This document shows, one piece after another, positions 19,595 to 28,187 of a stretch of 64,000 nucleotides of DNA. Each line of letters opens with the position of its first letter. Within the stretch, counting starts at the first letter, position 1. Made by a program: the position numbers and the translations under genes. A model generated the notes under the pieces. It was not told the DNA's origin. It did not search any database and worked only from the letters and a program-made list of their open reading frames with translations. The DNA comes from UBA2821 sp902763335 (GTDB lineage Bacteria > Bacillota > Clostridia > Lachnospirales > Lachnospiraceae): the NCBI GenBank assembly GCA_052066835.1, contig JBQHRJ010000004.1. The stretch is one strand, 5' to 3'.

Positions 19595-19861
19595 ATGAAA
19601 TTAGTTTATCCCGCTATATTTACACCACTTGAAAATTCTTCCGGTTATTGTGTTACGGTCCCTGATTTACCAGGATGTGTAACCCAGGGTGATTCTCTTA
19701 TAAATGCAATTGATATGGGAATTGATGCCGCCAGCGGCTGGATTCTTGGCGAACTAGAAGATGGTAATGATTTTCCTATGGCAAGCAAACCTGAAGATGT
19801 GGAATATGATGAAGGTTCATTTATAAATTTACTTGTATTTGACATAAATGCTTATACATAA
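19595..19861 (+). CDS. HicB-family protein 2 (tandem paralogue)
   Basis: 88-residue HicB-like protein sharing the YPAIF, VPDLPGCVTQGD, and FPM core positions and the final FDINAY with the preceding gene, so the two are tandem paralogues. It lacks any DNA-binding extension. GGAGG lies 7 nt upstream of the ATG. The pair is cotranscribed on the plus strand, opposite to all its neighbours. Confidence 0.8.
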   Translation: MKLVYPAIFTPLENSSGYCVTVPDLPGCVTQGDSLINAIDMGIDAASGWILGELEDGNDFPMASKPEDVEYDEGSFINLLVFDINAYT

Positions 19862-19900
19862 CTACATTATAAAAATGCCATAACTTCAATTTTAACAAAA

Positions 19901-19932
19901 TACGAGAAGTACATTTCACTGTCCTTCTCGTA
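19901..19932. terminator. Hairpin after the HicB-like pair
   Basis: Perfect 9-bp inverted repeat TACGAGAAG / CTTCTCGTA with a 14-nt loop, 40 nt after the second HicB stop. There is no T-tract on the plus strand, so termination is uncertain; it may be a 3-prime stabilising hairpin. Confidence 0.5.
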
Positions 19933-20126
19933 ATTGTGTCATATATAGTGGTTCCAATATTTATTTATTTTATTTTGTTATTTGTTACATTATTTTTATC
20001 TACTCCATTATTTTTTATTTACTCCATTTTCACTCCATTTTGCCATTGAAATACATAGAATTTCATAGGATTTTATAGTTTTTTGACTTCCTGCAAAACA
20101 CCGTCAAAACGGCTATTGTGCGGTAT
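19933..20126. other. AT-rich intergenic with three ACTCCATT direct repeats
   Basis: No gene is supported here. The octamer ACTCCATT occurs at 20002-20009, 20021-20028 and 20032-20039 in a very AT-rich stretch between the HicB genes and the convergent end of metA. No integrase, attachment site or tRNA is seen nearby. Confidence 0.4.
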
Positions 20127-21035
20127 TTAGCACCATTCGTAAGGCGTACTCTGATAAACGTAATAATTAAGCCAATTGGTATAGAACGCATTGGCATGTG
20201 CACGCCATGTCAATAACGGCGGATTGTCAGGATTGTCATCCTTATAATAGTTATATGGAATCTGTATATCCATGCCTTTTGCCTTGTCACGTTTATATTC
20301 TGTATCAAGTGTTATCCTATCGTACTCAGGATGTCCCATAAGGAATATCTGCTTTCCATTTTCTGTCATGGATATAAGCACGCCGGCTTTCTTTGATTCT
20401 GCAAGTACTGTAAGTTCAGGTGTATTTTTAATATCCTCTGTTCTCACCTCTGTATGTCTTGAATGTGGAGCCAGAAATACATCGTCAAATCCTCTCATAA
20501 GAGGTACTTTTCTATGTATTACTTCATGTTCATATATACCAAACATTTTTTCTTTGAGAAGATGTTTCTGAATCCCAAAATGATGATAAAGACCTGCCTG
20601 TGCGCCCCAGCATACATGCAACGTTGACGTTACATTTGTCTTGGTCCACTCCATTATCTCCTCAATTTCATCCCAATATTCAACCTCTTCGTATTCCATA
20701 AGTTCTATAGGTGCACCTGTAATAATGAATCCATCAAACTTTTTATCTTTAATTTCACTAAATGTTGTATAAAACTTATTCAAGTGACTTTCAGGTGTGT
20801 TTTTTGACACATGATTTTTTACAAACACAAATGTCACATCAACCTGCAGCGGAGTATTAGATAATGCTCTGAGTAATTGAATTTCTGTTTCATGTTTAAG
20901 TGGCATGAGATTAAGAATAGCAACCTGCAGCGGACGTATATCCTGCATTATTGCTCTGTTCTCATCCATTATGAAAATATTTTCGCTTTCAATAACTGCT
21001 TTTGCGGGCAAATCGCCCTGAACTTTAATTGGCAT
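20127..21035 (-). CDS. metA: Homoserine O-acyltransferase MetA (predicted acetyl-CoA specific)
   Basis: Activates homoserine for methionine synthesis. The start at 21035 (MPIKVQ) has GGAGG 5 nt upstream and gives canonical numbering with the nucleophile C142 in HVCWGAQ. The ATG four codons earlier is inside the ribosome-binding block. Residue 111 is Glu (GAPIE); in B. cereus MetA this Glu directs acetyl-CoA use, whereas E. coli has Gly and uses succinyl-CoA. The enzyme is therefore predicted to be a homoserine O-acetyltransferase despite the usual succinyltransferase name. Confidence 0.95.
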   Translation of the reverse strand: MPIKVQGDLPAKAVIESENIFIMDENRAIMQDIRPLQVAILNLMPLKHETEIQLLRALSNTPLQVDVTFVFVKNHVSKNTPESHLNKFYTTFSEIKDKKFDGFIITGAPIELMEYEEVEYWDEIEEIMEWTKTNVTSTLHVCWGAQAGLYHHFGIQKHLLKEKMFGIYEHEVIHRKVPLMRGFDDVFLAPHSRHTEVRTEDIKNTPELTVLAESKKAGVLISMTENGKQIFLMGHPEYDRITLDTEYKRDKAKGMDIQIPYNYYKDDNPDNPPLLTWRAHANAFYTNWLNYYVYQSTPYEWC

Positions 21036-21077
21036 TTTTTCCTCCATTTCCGAAGCGTTTATAATATAAGTTTTTAT

Positions 21078-23036
21078 TTATGAATACATACTGATAAACT
21101 CTTCTTCAGTTATTATATCTATACCCAATTCTTTTGCTTTTTTGTTTTTGGAAGAATTAGACATTGAATCATTATTAATAAGATAATCAGTATTTGATGT
21201 TACACTTCCGGTTACCTTTCCGCCAAGTTCTTCTATCTTTGCCTTGACTTCATTTCTGTTGGCAAAATGATTCACCTTTCCGGTGATTACAAATGTTTTA
21301 CCGTTAAAAATCTGCTCTTTATCTGATTCCTCTATCTTTTCTATATTAAGCTCTTTTAACAGATTGTCAAGATGTCTGTTATTCTCATCAGAATTAAAAT
21401 AAGCAGTAAATGTATCGGCTATGACACCACCGACTCCATCTATACATACAAGAGAATCTGTTGTTGCATTTCTTATCAGCTCAATATCATAGTTAAATTC
21501 CCTGCATATTAATCTGGCATTTGACAGACCGATATTTGATATTCCGAGGCTGTATAAAACTCTGATAACGTTTGTCTTTCTTGAATTGTTCACTGCATCA
21601 ATAATATTATCAAAGGATTTCTGCCCAAATCCCTTAGTCCCTACTATCTCACTTTCAAATCTGTCAAGATGATATATGTCAGCAAACTCGTGTATATATC
21701 CCATGTCAATAAATTTCTCTAATGTTTCCTCGGAAAGACCATCTATATTCATTGCATCACGACTTACAAAATGTGTATACAGTTTTATCTTTTTTGCCTG
21801 GCACTCAGGATTTGTACAGTATAAAGTTTTTGTACTGTTTATACTCTGAATCTCTGTTTTGCCACCACACACAGGACAGACCTCCGGTATGTCAAGCTTT
21901 CTGCTTCTTGTATGATTTTCGGCAATCTGCGGTATAATCATATTTGCCTTATATACTTCTATCTCATCACCTATTCCAAGCTCAAGTTCATCTATTATAC
22001 TTAAGTTATGAACGCTGGCCCTTGAAACTGTCGTGCCCTCTAACTCTACCGGATCAAATACGGCAACCGGATTTATAAGTCCTGTTCTTGAGGCACTCCA
22101 CTCAATCTCTCTTAATGTAGTCACTGCAATTTCATCTTTCCATTTAAATGCAATACCGTTTCTTGGAAATTTTGCAGTAGTTCCTAAAGACAATCCATAC
22201 TCAATATCATCGTACATAAGCACCAGTCCGTCTGACGGAACTTCGTAGGTCTTTATTTTCTCCGCAAAATATTCTACATTTTCCGCAATATCTTCTGCAC
22301 TGACCATTCTGGATTCCACTACCTGAAATCCCTGTTTTTCAAGCCATTGAAGCTGAAATTCTATAGAATTGTTAAAGTCCACACCATCTGCTTTAATCAG
22401 GGAAAATGCATAAAATTTTACATTTCTTTTGGCTGTTACCTCGTTACTCAACTGTCTTACCGAACCTGCACATAAGTTTCTCGGATTTTTATATTTGGCA
22501 TCTATCTCACCAATGCTCTGATTAATCTTCTCAAAATCCGGATAGGTAATTACAGCCTCACCACGTATTATCAGCTCATCTTTATAAGAAATCTTAAGTG
22601 GTATATTCTTAAATACTTTGGCATTGTTTGTAACCACTTCTCCTTCAATTCCGTTTCCTCTTGTAACAGCCTTTATAAGTTCTCCGTTGTTGTATGTAAG
22701 AACTATTGTAAGACCGTCAAGTTTCCACGATAATACACCTTTTCTTCCTCCGAGAAATGAAGCTAAACCCTCAACTTCCTTTGTCTTATCAAGAGATAGC
22801 ATCGGGGATTCATGGGTCTCCTTAGGAAGCTGGCTTAATACCTCATATCCTACATGTACTGTCGGACTGTCTGACAAAACAATACCTGTATTTTTCTCTA
22901 ATTCTGCCAATTCATCATACAGTTTATCATATTCAAAGTTGCTCATTATCTCACGGCTTTCCTGATAATAAGCTCTAGATGCTTCATTAAGCAGATCTAC
23001 GAGTTCTTTTAATCTCTGATATTGTTGTTCCATCAT
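21078..23036 (-). CDS. ligA: NAD-dependent DNA ligase LigA
   Basis: 652-residue replicative DNA ligase. The adenylation lysine is in SWKLDGLTI. The OB fold is followed by a four-cysteine zinc finger (CPVCGGK and CTNPECQAKK), helix-hairpin-helix repeats, and a C-terminal BRCT domain (FVITGKVNHF to the end). The length is normal. The ribosome-binding site TGAGG precedes ATG-ATG. It is followed upstream by a pseudouridine synthase gene 12 nt away, so an operon is likely. Confidence 0.97.
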   Translation of the reverse strand: MMEQQYQRLKELVDLLNEASRAYYQESREIMSNFEYDKLYDELAELEKNTGIVLSDSPTVHVGYEVLSQLPKETHESPMLSLDKTKEVEGLASFLGGRKGVLSWKLDGLTIVLTYNNGELIKAVTRGNGIEGEVVTNNAKVFKNIPLKISYKDELIIRGEAVITYPDFEKINQSIGEIDAKYKNPRNLCAGSVRQLSNEVTAKRNVKFYAFSLIKADGVDFNNSIEFQLQWLEKQGFQVVESRMVSAEDIAENVEYFAEKIKTYEVPSDGLVLMYDDIEYGLSLGTTAKFPRNGIAFKWKDEIAVTTLREIEWSASRTGLINPVAVFDPVELEGTTVSRASVHNLSIIDELELGIGDEIEVYKANMIIPQIAENHTRSRKLDIPEVCPVCGGKTEIQSINSTKTLYCTNPECQAKKIKLYTHFVSRDAMNIDGLSEETLEKFIDMGYIHEFADIYHLDRFESEIVGTKGFGQKSFDNIIDAVNNSRKTNVIRVLYSLGISNIGLSNARLICREFNYDIELIRNATTDSLVCIDGVGGVIADTFTAYFNSDENNRHLDNLLKELNIEKIEESDKEQIFNGKTFVITGKVNHFANRNEVKAKIEELGGKVTGSVTSNTDYLINNDSMSNSSKNKKAKELGIDIITEEEFISMYS

Positions 23037-23048
23037 AATACCTCAGCT

Positions 23049-23795
23049 CTAATTTTTTGAATCCTTAATCATCTCAAGCAATTCTTCTCTTTCTTTTTTT
23101 GTCACGTTTCTGTAAGTGCCGGTTTTCAATCGTCCAAGTCTGATATTCATGACACGTATACGTTTAAGCTCCAGCACTCTGTAACCTAATGCTTCACACA
23201 TCCTTCTTATCTGTCTGTTCAGTCCCTGTGTAAGAATAATTCTAAACGTATCTTTATTTTCCTGATATACTTTGCACGGACGTGTAACTCTGTCTAATAT
23301 TTTCACTCCATCCTGCATGTTTTTTACAAACTCACCGGTTATAGGTTTATTAACCCTTACAATATACTCTTTCTCATGGACATTTGATGATTTGGATATC
23401 TTATTTACAATATCACCGTCATTAGTCATCAGTATAAGTCCCTCTGAGTTTTTATCAAGTCTTCCGATAGTATATATACGTTTAGAATAATTCACAAAAT
23501 CAATAATATTATCAGGATTATTTCTATCGGATGTACATTCTATTCCAACCGGTTTGTTAAGTGCAATCAGAATAAATTCTTTTTCACGTTTTACCGGTTT
23601 TCCGTTACACACAATTCTCATATCGGGTGTAACCTTCATTCCTGCCACGGCTTTTTTTCCATCAACGGTTATTTTACCCGCTTCAATTAATCTGTCAGCC
23701 TCACGTCTTGAACACACACCTGCATCACTTAAATATTTATTTATTCTTACAGGTTCATCTGTATCAATGTTTTTAATATTATTTTTCGTTACCAT
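23049..23795 (-). CDS. rRNA pseudouridine synthase (RluB/RluF family)
   Basis: 248 residues with an N-terminal S4 RNA-binding domain (VRINKYLSDAGVCSRREADRLI) and a catalytic RsuA/RluB/E/F domain. The catalytic Asp is in GRLDKNSEGLILMTNDG. QGLNRQIRRMCEALGY supports 23S rRNA uridine isomerisation; RluF-like specificity is likely but not certain. It lies between thiC (11 nt) and ligA (12 nt). Confidence 0.93.
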   Translation of the reverse strand: MVTKNNIKNIDTDEPVRINKYLSDAGVCSRREADRLIEAGKITVDGKKAVAGMKVTPDMRIVCNGKPVKREKEFILIALNKPVGIECTSDRNNPDNIIDFVNYSKRIYTIGRLDKNSEGLILMTNDGDIVNKISKSSNVHEKEYIVRVNKPITGEFVKNMQDGVKILDRVTRPCKVYQENKDTFRIILTQGLNRQIRRMCEALGYRVLELKRIRVMNIRLGRLKTGTYRNVTKKEREELLEMIKDSKN

Positions 23796-23806
23796 GTTTA
23801 TTATTC

Positions 23807-25120
23807 CTATAATTCAGAACAAAATTCAACCTTTTCACCGGCAAGAATTTTATTAGTGGTTCTTACCGCACACATTTTACCACACATAGAGCATGAATGT
23901 CTGTCTTCCGGTGGAACACTTTCAAAATATCTCTGTGCCTTCTCAGGGTCTATGGCATATTTAAACATTTCATCCCAATCAAGTTTATGTCTTGCAGCAG
24001 CCATCTTATTGTCAATATCGCGGGCATGTGGAACACCCTTTGCAATATCAGCGGCATGGGCAGCTATCTTAGATGCAATGATTCCTTCTTTAACATCATT
24101 TACATCAGGGAGTCTTAAATGTTCTGCCGGTGTAACATAACATAAGAAATCAGCTCCGCTTGCAGCAGCTATTGCTCCGCCTATTGCAGAAGTAATATGA
24201 TCATAGCCCGGTGCAATATCTGTAACTAATGGTCCTAATACATAAAATGGTGCGTTATGACATATTCTCTTCTGAAGCTTCATGTTAGCTTCTATTTCAT
24301 TCATTGCCATGTGTCCCGGTCCCTCAACCATTACCTGAACGTCTTTATCCCATGCACGTTTTGTAAGAGCTCCGAGTTCTATAAGCTCGCTAATCTGTCC
24401 TGCATCAGTACTGTCAGCTATACATCCCGGTCTTAATGCATCTCCGAGACTTATTGTAACATCATACTCATGTAATATTTCCAATACATCATCATAAAAT
24501 TCATAGAACGGATTTTCATTTCCTGTCATTTCCATCCATGCAAAAAGAAGAGAACCTCCTCTTGAAACGATATTCATAACTCGTCCCTGTCTCTTAAATG
24601 CTTCTACTGCACGTCTGTTGATTCCTGCATGAATAGTCATAAAATCCACACCTTCTTTTGCATGTGCCTCAACTACTCTTAAAAAGTCCTTTGCCGTGAT
24701 TTCAAGCAAATCCTTCTCAAGATATCCTATGGCATCATACATTGGAACGGTTCCTATCATTGCAGGTGACATATCAATAAGTTTTGTTCTGAACGTGTTT
24801 GTCTTACCATAATTACTAAGATCCATAATGGCTTCACATCCATAATCTATAGCCATCTTAACTTTTTCCATTTCCATATCATAATCTTTGCAGTCACCTG
24901 AGATACCGAGATTTACATTTATTTTAGTCTTTAATCCTGTACCTATACCTTCTGCCGATAATGATGTATGCTTAACATTTGCCGGAATTGCAACCTGACC
25001 TGATGCAACATACTCCATAAGTTTATTTACATCCATATTTTCTTTGGCAGCAACTATCTCCATCTCCGGAGTAACAATTCCTTTCTTTGCTGCTTCCATC
25101 TGTGTATAATATTCTCTCAT
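23807..25120 (-). CDS. thiC: Phosphomethylpyrimidine synthase ThiC
   Basis: Radical SAM enzyme that rearranges aminoimidazole ribotide to HMP-phosphate for thiamine synthesis. The unusual C-terminal cluster motif CSMCGKMC (C-x2-C-x4-C) is present, along with TIHAGINRRAVE and VMVEGPGHM. 437 residues is the compact clostridial length. No THI-box (TPP riboswitch) is visible before it; a HAD phosphatase gene ends 17 nt upstream. The two are probably cotranscribed, so thiamine control, if any, must act elsewhere. Confidence 0.97.
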   Translation of the reverse strand: MREYYTQMEAAKKGIVTPEMEIVAAKENMDVNKLMEYVASGQVAIPANVKHTSLSAEGIGTGLKTKINVNLGISGDCKDYDMEMEKVKMAIDYGCEAIMDLSNYGKTNTFRTKLIDMSPAMIGTVPMYDAIGYLEKDLLEITAKDFLRVVEAHAKEGVDFMTIHAGINRRAVEAFKRQGRVMNIVSRGGSLLFAWMEMTGNENPFYEFYDDVLEILHEYDVTISLGDALRPGCIADSTDAGQISELIELGALTKRAWDKDVQVMVEGPGHMAMNEIEANMKLQKRICHNAPFYVLGPLVTDIAPGYDHITSAIGGAIAAASGADFLCYVTPAEHLRLPDVNDVKEGIIASKIAAHAADIAKGVPHARDIDNKMAAARHKLDWDEMFKYAIDPEKAQRYFESVPPEDRHSCSMCGKMCAVRTTNKILAGEKVEFCSEL

Positions 25121-25137
25121 CTTATCCTCCTAAAATG

Positions 25138-25776
25138 TTATATTAATTCTTCAAAACTATTTATATATTTATCTGCCATATTAATCAGATTTTCCTTATA
25201 TTCGGCAGAATGATTATCATTTACTGCCACTGTGTAAAATCCACCCTTTTTGCTGCCGGTTACACCCTGTATAATATCCTCATAAACAACACATTCTGCG
25301 GGACCTAAATTCATCTTTTCCGCCGCAAGAATATATATGTCAGGATATCCTTTACCTCTGCTTACTTCTTTTATTGTAGTTATATTATTAAACAATTCAA
25401 GTACTTTATTTCTTCGCAATACCGGTACAACAAGCTCCTTATCCGATGCCGTTGCAACAGCAAGGCTTATACCTTTATTATGTAAAATATGCAGATAATC
25501 ATATACACCCGGTTTTAATAATATCTCGTTTGTATATGCATCAATTGCCATATCATACCACTCTTTTTTTATTTCATCCGTCGTCTCCAGCAAATGAAAT
25601 CTTTCCTTTGTATAAATGGCCGTTTCATCAACCCCGAGAGGTGCTATATGATGAACATAATCTTCAGGAACATCATAACCTCTTTTTCCCAGAAACTCCA
25701 TATCAATCCGGTTCCATATCCACGTCGAGTCAATAAGTGTTCCGTCAAGATCAAATATTGCACCTTTTATATTCAT
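25138..25776 (-). CDS. HAD-family phosphatase (beta-phosphoglucomutase-like)
   Basis: 212-residue HAD hydrolase subfamily IA: motif I FDLDGTLID with the nucleophile Asp, motif II with ATASD, motif III lysine in RGKGYPD, and motif IV YEDIIQG. A helical cap lies between residues 17 and 85. Its position before thiC suggests it could be an HMP-P or related phosphatase, but the HAD substrate range is broad and this is inference. GGAGG precedes the ATG. Confidence 0.9.
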   Translation of the reverse strand: MNIKGAIFDLDGTLIDSTWIWNRIDMEFLGKRGYDVPEDYVHHIAPLGVDETAIYTKERFHLLETTDEIKKEWYDMAIDAYTNEILLKPGVYDYLHILHNKGISLAVATASDKELVVPVLRRNKVLELFNNITTIKEVSRGKGYPDIYILAAEKMNLGPAECVVYEDIIQGVTGSKKGGFYTVAVNDNHSAEYKENLINMADKYINSFEELI

Positions 25777-25804
25777 TACTTTAATCCTCCAGTCTGAACA
25801 TACA

Positions 25805-25860
25805 GTTTAACACTTAATGCTATATATTGTCAATAAACAGCTAATGTTTTTCTGTTTATT
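25805..25860 (-). promoter_or_regulatory. Promoter and inverted repeat upstream of the HAD-thiC pair
   Basis: On the minus strand TTGACA (25828-25833) is followed after 17 nt by the weak -10 TTAAAC (25805-25810). A perfect 9-bp inverted repeat AATAAACAG / CTGTTTATT with an 11-nt spacer (25832-25860) abuts and overlaps the -35. It could be an operator for this promoter or for the divergent gene at 25913. No riboswitch-like conserved structure is seen. Confidence 0.45.
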
Positions 25861-25912
25861 TACCGATACATACAATATATAAAATTAATTTTATTTTATG
25901 GAGGGAAAAATT

Positions 25913-26425
25913 ATGAGTTCATCAATAGATACAAGTAATTCTTCATTATCATCATCATTTTACCTTGGAAAATACTATTCTCCAAACAGAGAAGCAAAAA
26001 AATCTTCAGGAAGAACCGATATCTCTGACAGCCTGTTGGTATCATACGATACAAAGGCACTGAACAAATTTATAAAAGATGTCCGCACTTTAAATTTTAA
26101 TGCCGAGCAGTCAAATGCCGACTCAAATCTGAAAGGTAAAGTCGGTGCCTTTGTATCAATATATAACAATTTTAAATCCTCAACTGCCAAATCTACATCA
26201 TATGATGTAACATACAGAGCTGACAAAATAAGCAAACTTACAAAGAGTCAGAGCAAAGCACTTGAAAAAATCGGAATTACCGTAAAAAGTGATTCAACTC
26301 TTGAAATTGATGAGGATAAACTCAAAAATGCCAAAATTGATGACGTGAAGAATTTATTTTCAAATTCCAGTGATTTTATGAAACAGATTAAAAAATCCGT
26401 TTCAAAGATAAATATGACATTATAG
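25913..26425 (+). CDS. Small protein with FliD-like C-terminal pattern
   Basis: 170-residue Ser/Lys/Asp-rich protein with no signal peptide or membrane segment. The C-terminal part (ALEKIGITVKSDSTLEID then DKLKNAKIDDVKNLF) closely follows the pattern at the end of flagellar cap protein FliD, where a helix precedes filament capping. No other flagellar gene is present in the window. The start at 25913 has GAGGG 7 nt upstream; the ATG at 25898 overlaps the ribosome-binding site. The function is unknown; a secreted or surface-assembly role is only a possibility. Confidence 0.7.
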   Translation: MSSSIDTSNSSLSSSFYLGKYYSPNREAKKSSGRTDISDSLLVSYDTKALNKFIKDVRTLNFNAEQSNADSNLKGKVGAFVSIYNNFKSSTAKSTSYDVTYRADKISKLTKSQSKALEKIGITVKSDSTLEIDEDKLKNAKIDDVKNLFSNSSDFMKQIKKSVSKINMTL

Positions 26426-26430
26426 TAATT

Positions 26431-27351
26431 CTATCTGTTCCAGATAATATTATGCCAATGTTCAATCTGCTCTTCCGTCATAAATCCATTTGACGTACCT
26501 ACAAAACCGATTTTATAAGAAGCAAACAGGAGTGCATTTTTAATTGATAAAACTGCATCTCCTGTTTTTACATAGTAATGCAAAAAGCAGGAAAAAAGTG
26601 CATTTCCGGCTCCGACAGTATTTACCACTTCAAGTGTTCTCACACTCTTATACTCTGCAAATATATTATCTTCAGCCGAATATAAAAGCACACCATTTGC
26701 ACCTCTTCCTAAAATAATGATTTTGGGTGAATAAATATCTGCTATCTCCTTAACAAACTCATAGTGATTTTTAGTCAGATCATCATCACTTATGTAAATA
26801 ATGTCTGCAACGCTTAAAAATGCATCATTAAACTTCAAATCCTCTTTACCGAAGTCTCTGATATTAACTGCAACCGGTATCTGTCTTTCAAGTGCCTCAT
26901 CTATCATAGGTTTACAAAAATGTACATTGGACAGCACAACCATATCTGCCGTTTCAAGCCTCTTTTTGTACACATCCATATCATATTCATTATTAATAAG
27001 GTCTTTTGTATCCTCAAATACCTGCTGTTTTTTATTATCTGCATAAAATGTTACCGCAGACGGCATGGCATCTAACCGGTTTAATATGTAGTCTGTAGAC
27101 AGTTCTATGGAATCATTCTGATTGTTTATAATATCCAGCGACGTGTTTTTATCTATCATCGACAGAAGATCCACATCATTTCCAAGCCATTTAAGTGCCT
27201 TTGCCGTATTGTAGGCATCGCCACCGACATCCGTAAATATTGTATTTGCCCTGCTTGTAAGAGACCTGTACTCAACAGGTACATTCTGCACTCTTACAAT
27301 TGTTTCCATTTGCACAATTCCTGCAACCAAAAAATTATTTGTATTTTTCAT
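26431..27351 (-). CDS. PfkB-family carbohydrate kinase-like protein with altered catalytic motif
   Basis: About 306 residues with the ribokinase/PfkB fold, including the N-terminal DVGGDAYNTAKALKWLG glycine motif. The C-terminal signature, normally DTxGAGD, reads NTVGAGN: both acidic residues are Asn, including the catalytic base at about residue 250 (codon AAT at 26602-26604). The protein may be a weak kinase, a pseudokinase or a sugar sensor. The start at 27351 has GAGGG 5 nt upstream. It is the last gene of a five-gene minus-strand group. Confidence 0.85.
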   Translation of the reverse strand: MKNTNNFLVAGIVQMETIVRVQNVPVEYRSLTSRANTIFTDVGGDAYNTAKALKWLGNDVDLLSMIDKNTSLDIINNQNDSIELSTDYILNRLDAMPSAVTFYADNKKQQVFEDTKDLINNEYDMDVYKKRLETADMVVLSNVHFCKPMIDEALERQIPVAVNIRDFGKEDLKFNDAFLSVADIIYISDDDLTKNHYEFVKEIADIYSPKIIILGRGANGVLLYSAEDNIFAEYKSVRTLEVVNTVGAGNALFSCFLHYYVKTGDAVLSIKNALLFASYKIGFVGTSNGFMTEEQIEHWHNIIWNR

Positions 27352-27377
27352 ATTAACCCTCATTTCTAATTTCACAA

Positions 27378-28187
27378 TTATCTAATGCATTTTTCTGCAT
27401 ACTGTATAAGCATCCTATATTTTATATTATTATTATAAATCCAGTCACACATTTTTTCATCTATTACTTTAATTTTATCTGATTTTTTTATATCATTTAT
27501 AGCCTGCCACGCCCCCTCAACGCTGCCCTGTACTCCATATCTTTCAATCTCATTTACCGCTATAAATTTTCCTTTTACAGAATTAATTATTGCACCGTGA
27601 AATTTTTCCACACATTTAGAATTATTTTCTTTAATCAGATTAAATATTTCATCATCTGTATATTGAAATGTATTACGCACTGCCTCCCATATCCATGCCG
27701 CCGTATTATTTATCTGGCTGCATACTCCGGCACATATCGCCATATCAAAGCACTGTTCACCAAATGCAGGTGCTTTATCCGAAAGTGCTGCATACACTCC
27801 CTGAAGATATTTATACACTTCGCACGCAGCCTTTTCTATAGAGTTATGTCTTCTCAATTCGCGAACGACTATATCTTGAATCTCTCTGTATTCATCCGGA
27901 AATATACCGACAAAATCACATAGGATACATTCCGCATCAATACCATAATGCTCTACCGCCTCTGACATGGCATCATAATCATTATCAAAAAGACTGATAC
28001 GCGCTCCGGCATCCGAAAGTAATTTTAAATCTATGTCTCCGCACCTTCCTGCTCCAAATACTGCTATCTCATCTCCTGCCGACACATGTTTTATAATATA
28101 TGAAGTAAGATTTCCCCTGTATTCCTCCCACAGTTCATAACAGTTTCTCATTTGTTTCAATTCAATTATTCTGTCATATATATTCAT
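27378..28187 (-). CDS. Putative SAM-dependent methyltransferase-like protein
   Basis: 269 residues from the ATG at 28187, whose ATGA overlaps the stop of the SDR gene. A glycine-rich motif I-like segment (IAVFGAGRCGDIDLKLL) followed by an acidic turn (ISLFDND) suggests a class I methyltransferase Rossmann fold. The remainder is helical, with several Cys and Trp. Substrate and activity are unknown. The overlap implies translational coupling to the SDR gene. Confidence 0.65.
   Translation of the reverse strand: MNIYDRIIELKQMRNCYELWEEYRGNLTSYIIKHVSAGDEIAVFGAGRCGDIDLKLLSDAGARISLFDNDYDAMSEAVEHYGIDAECILCDFVGIFPDEYREIQDIVVRELRRHNSIEKAACEVYKYLQGVYAALSDKAPAFGEQCFDMAICAGVCSQINNTAAWIWEAVRNTFQYTDDEIFNLIKENNSKCVEKFHGAIINSVKGKFIAVNEIERYGVQGSVEGAWQAINDIKKSDKIKVIDEKMCDWIYNNNIKYRMLIQYAEKCIR

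Noticed and set aside
25777..25912. TPP riboswitch before the HAD-thiC pair
   Set aside because: No THI-box core such as CTGAGA with ACCTGA was found; only a simple inverted repeat.
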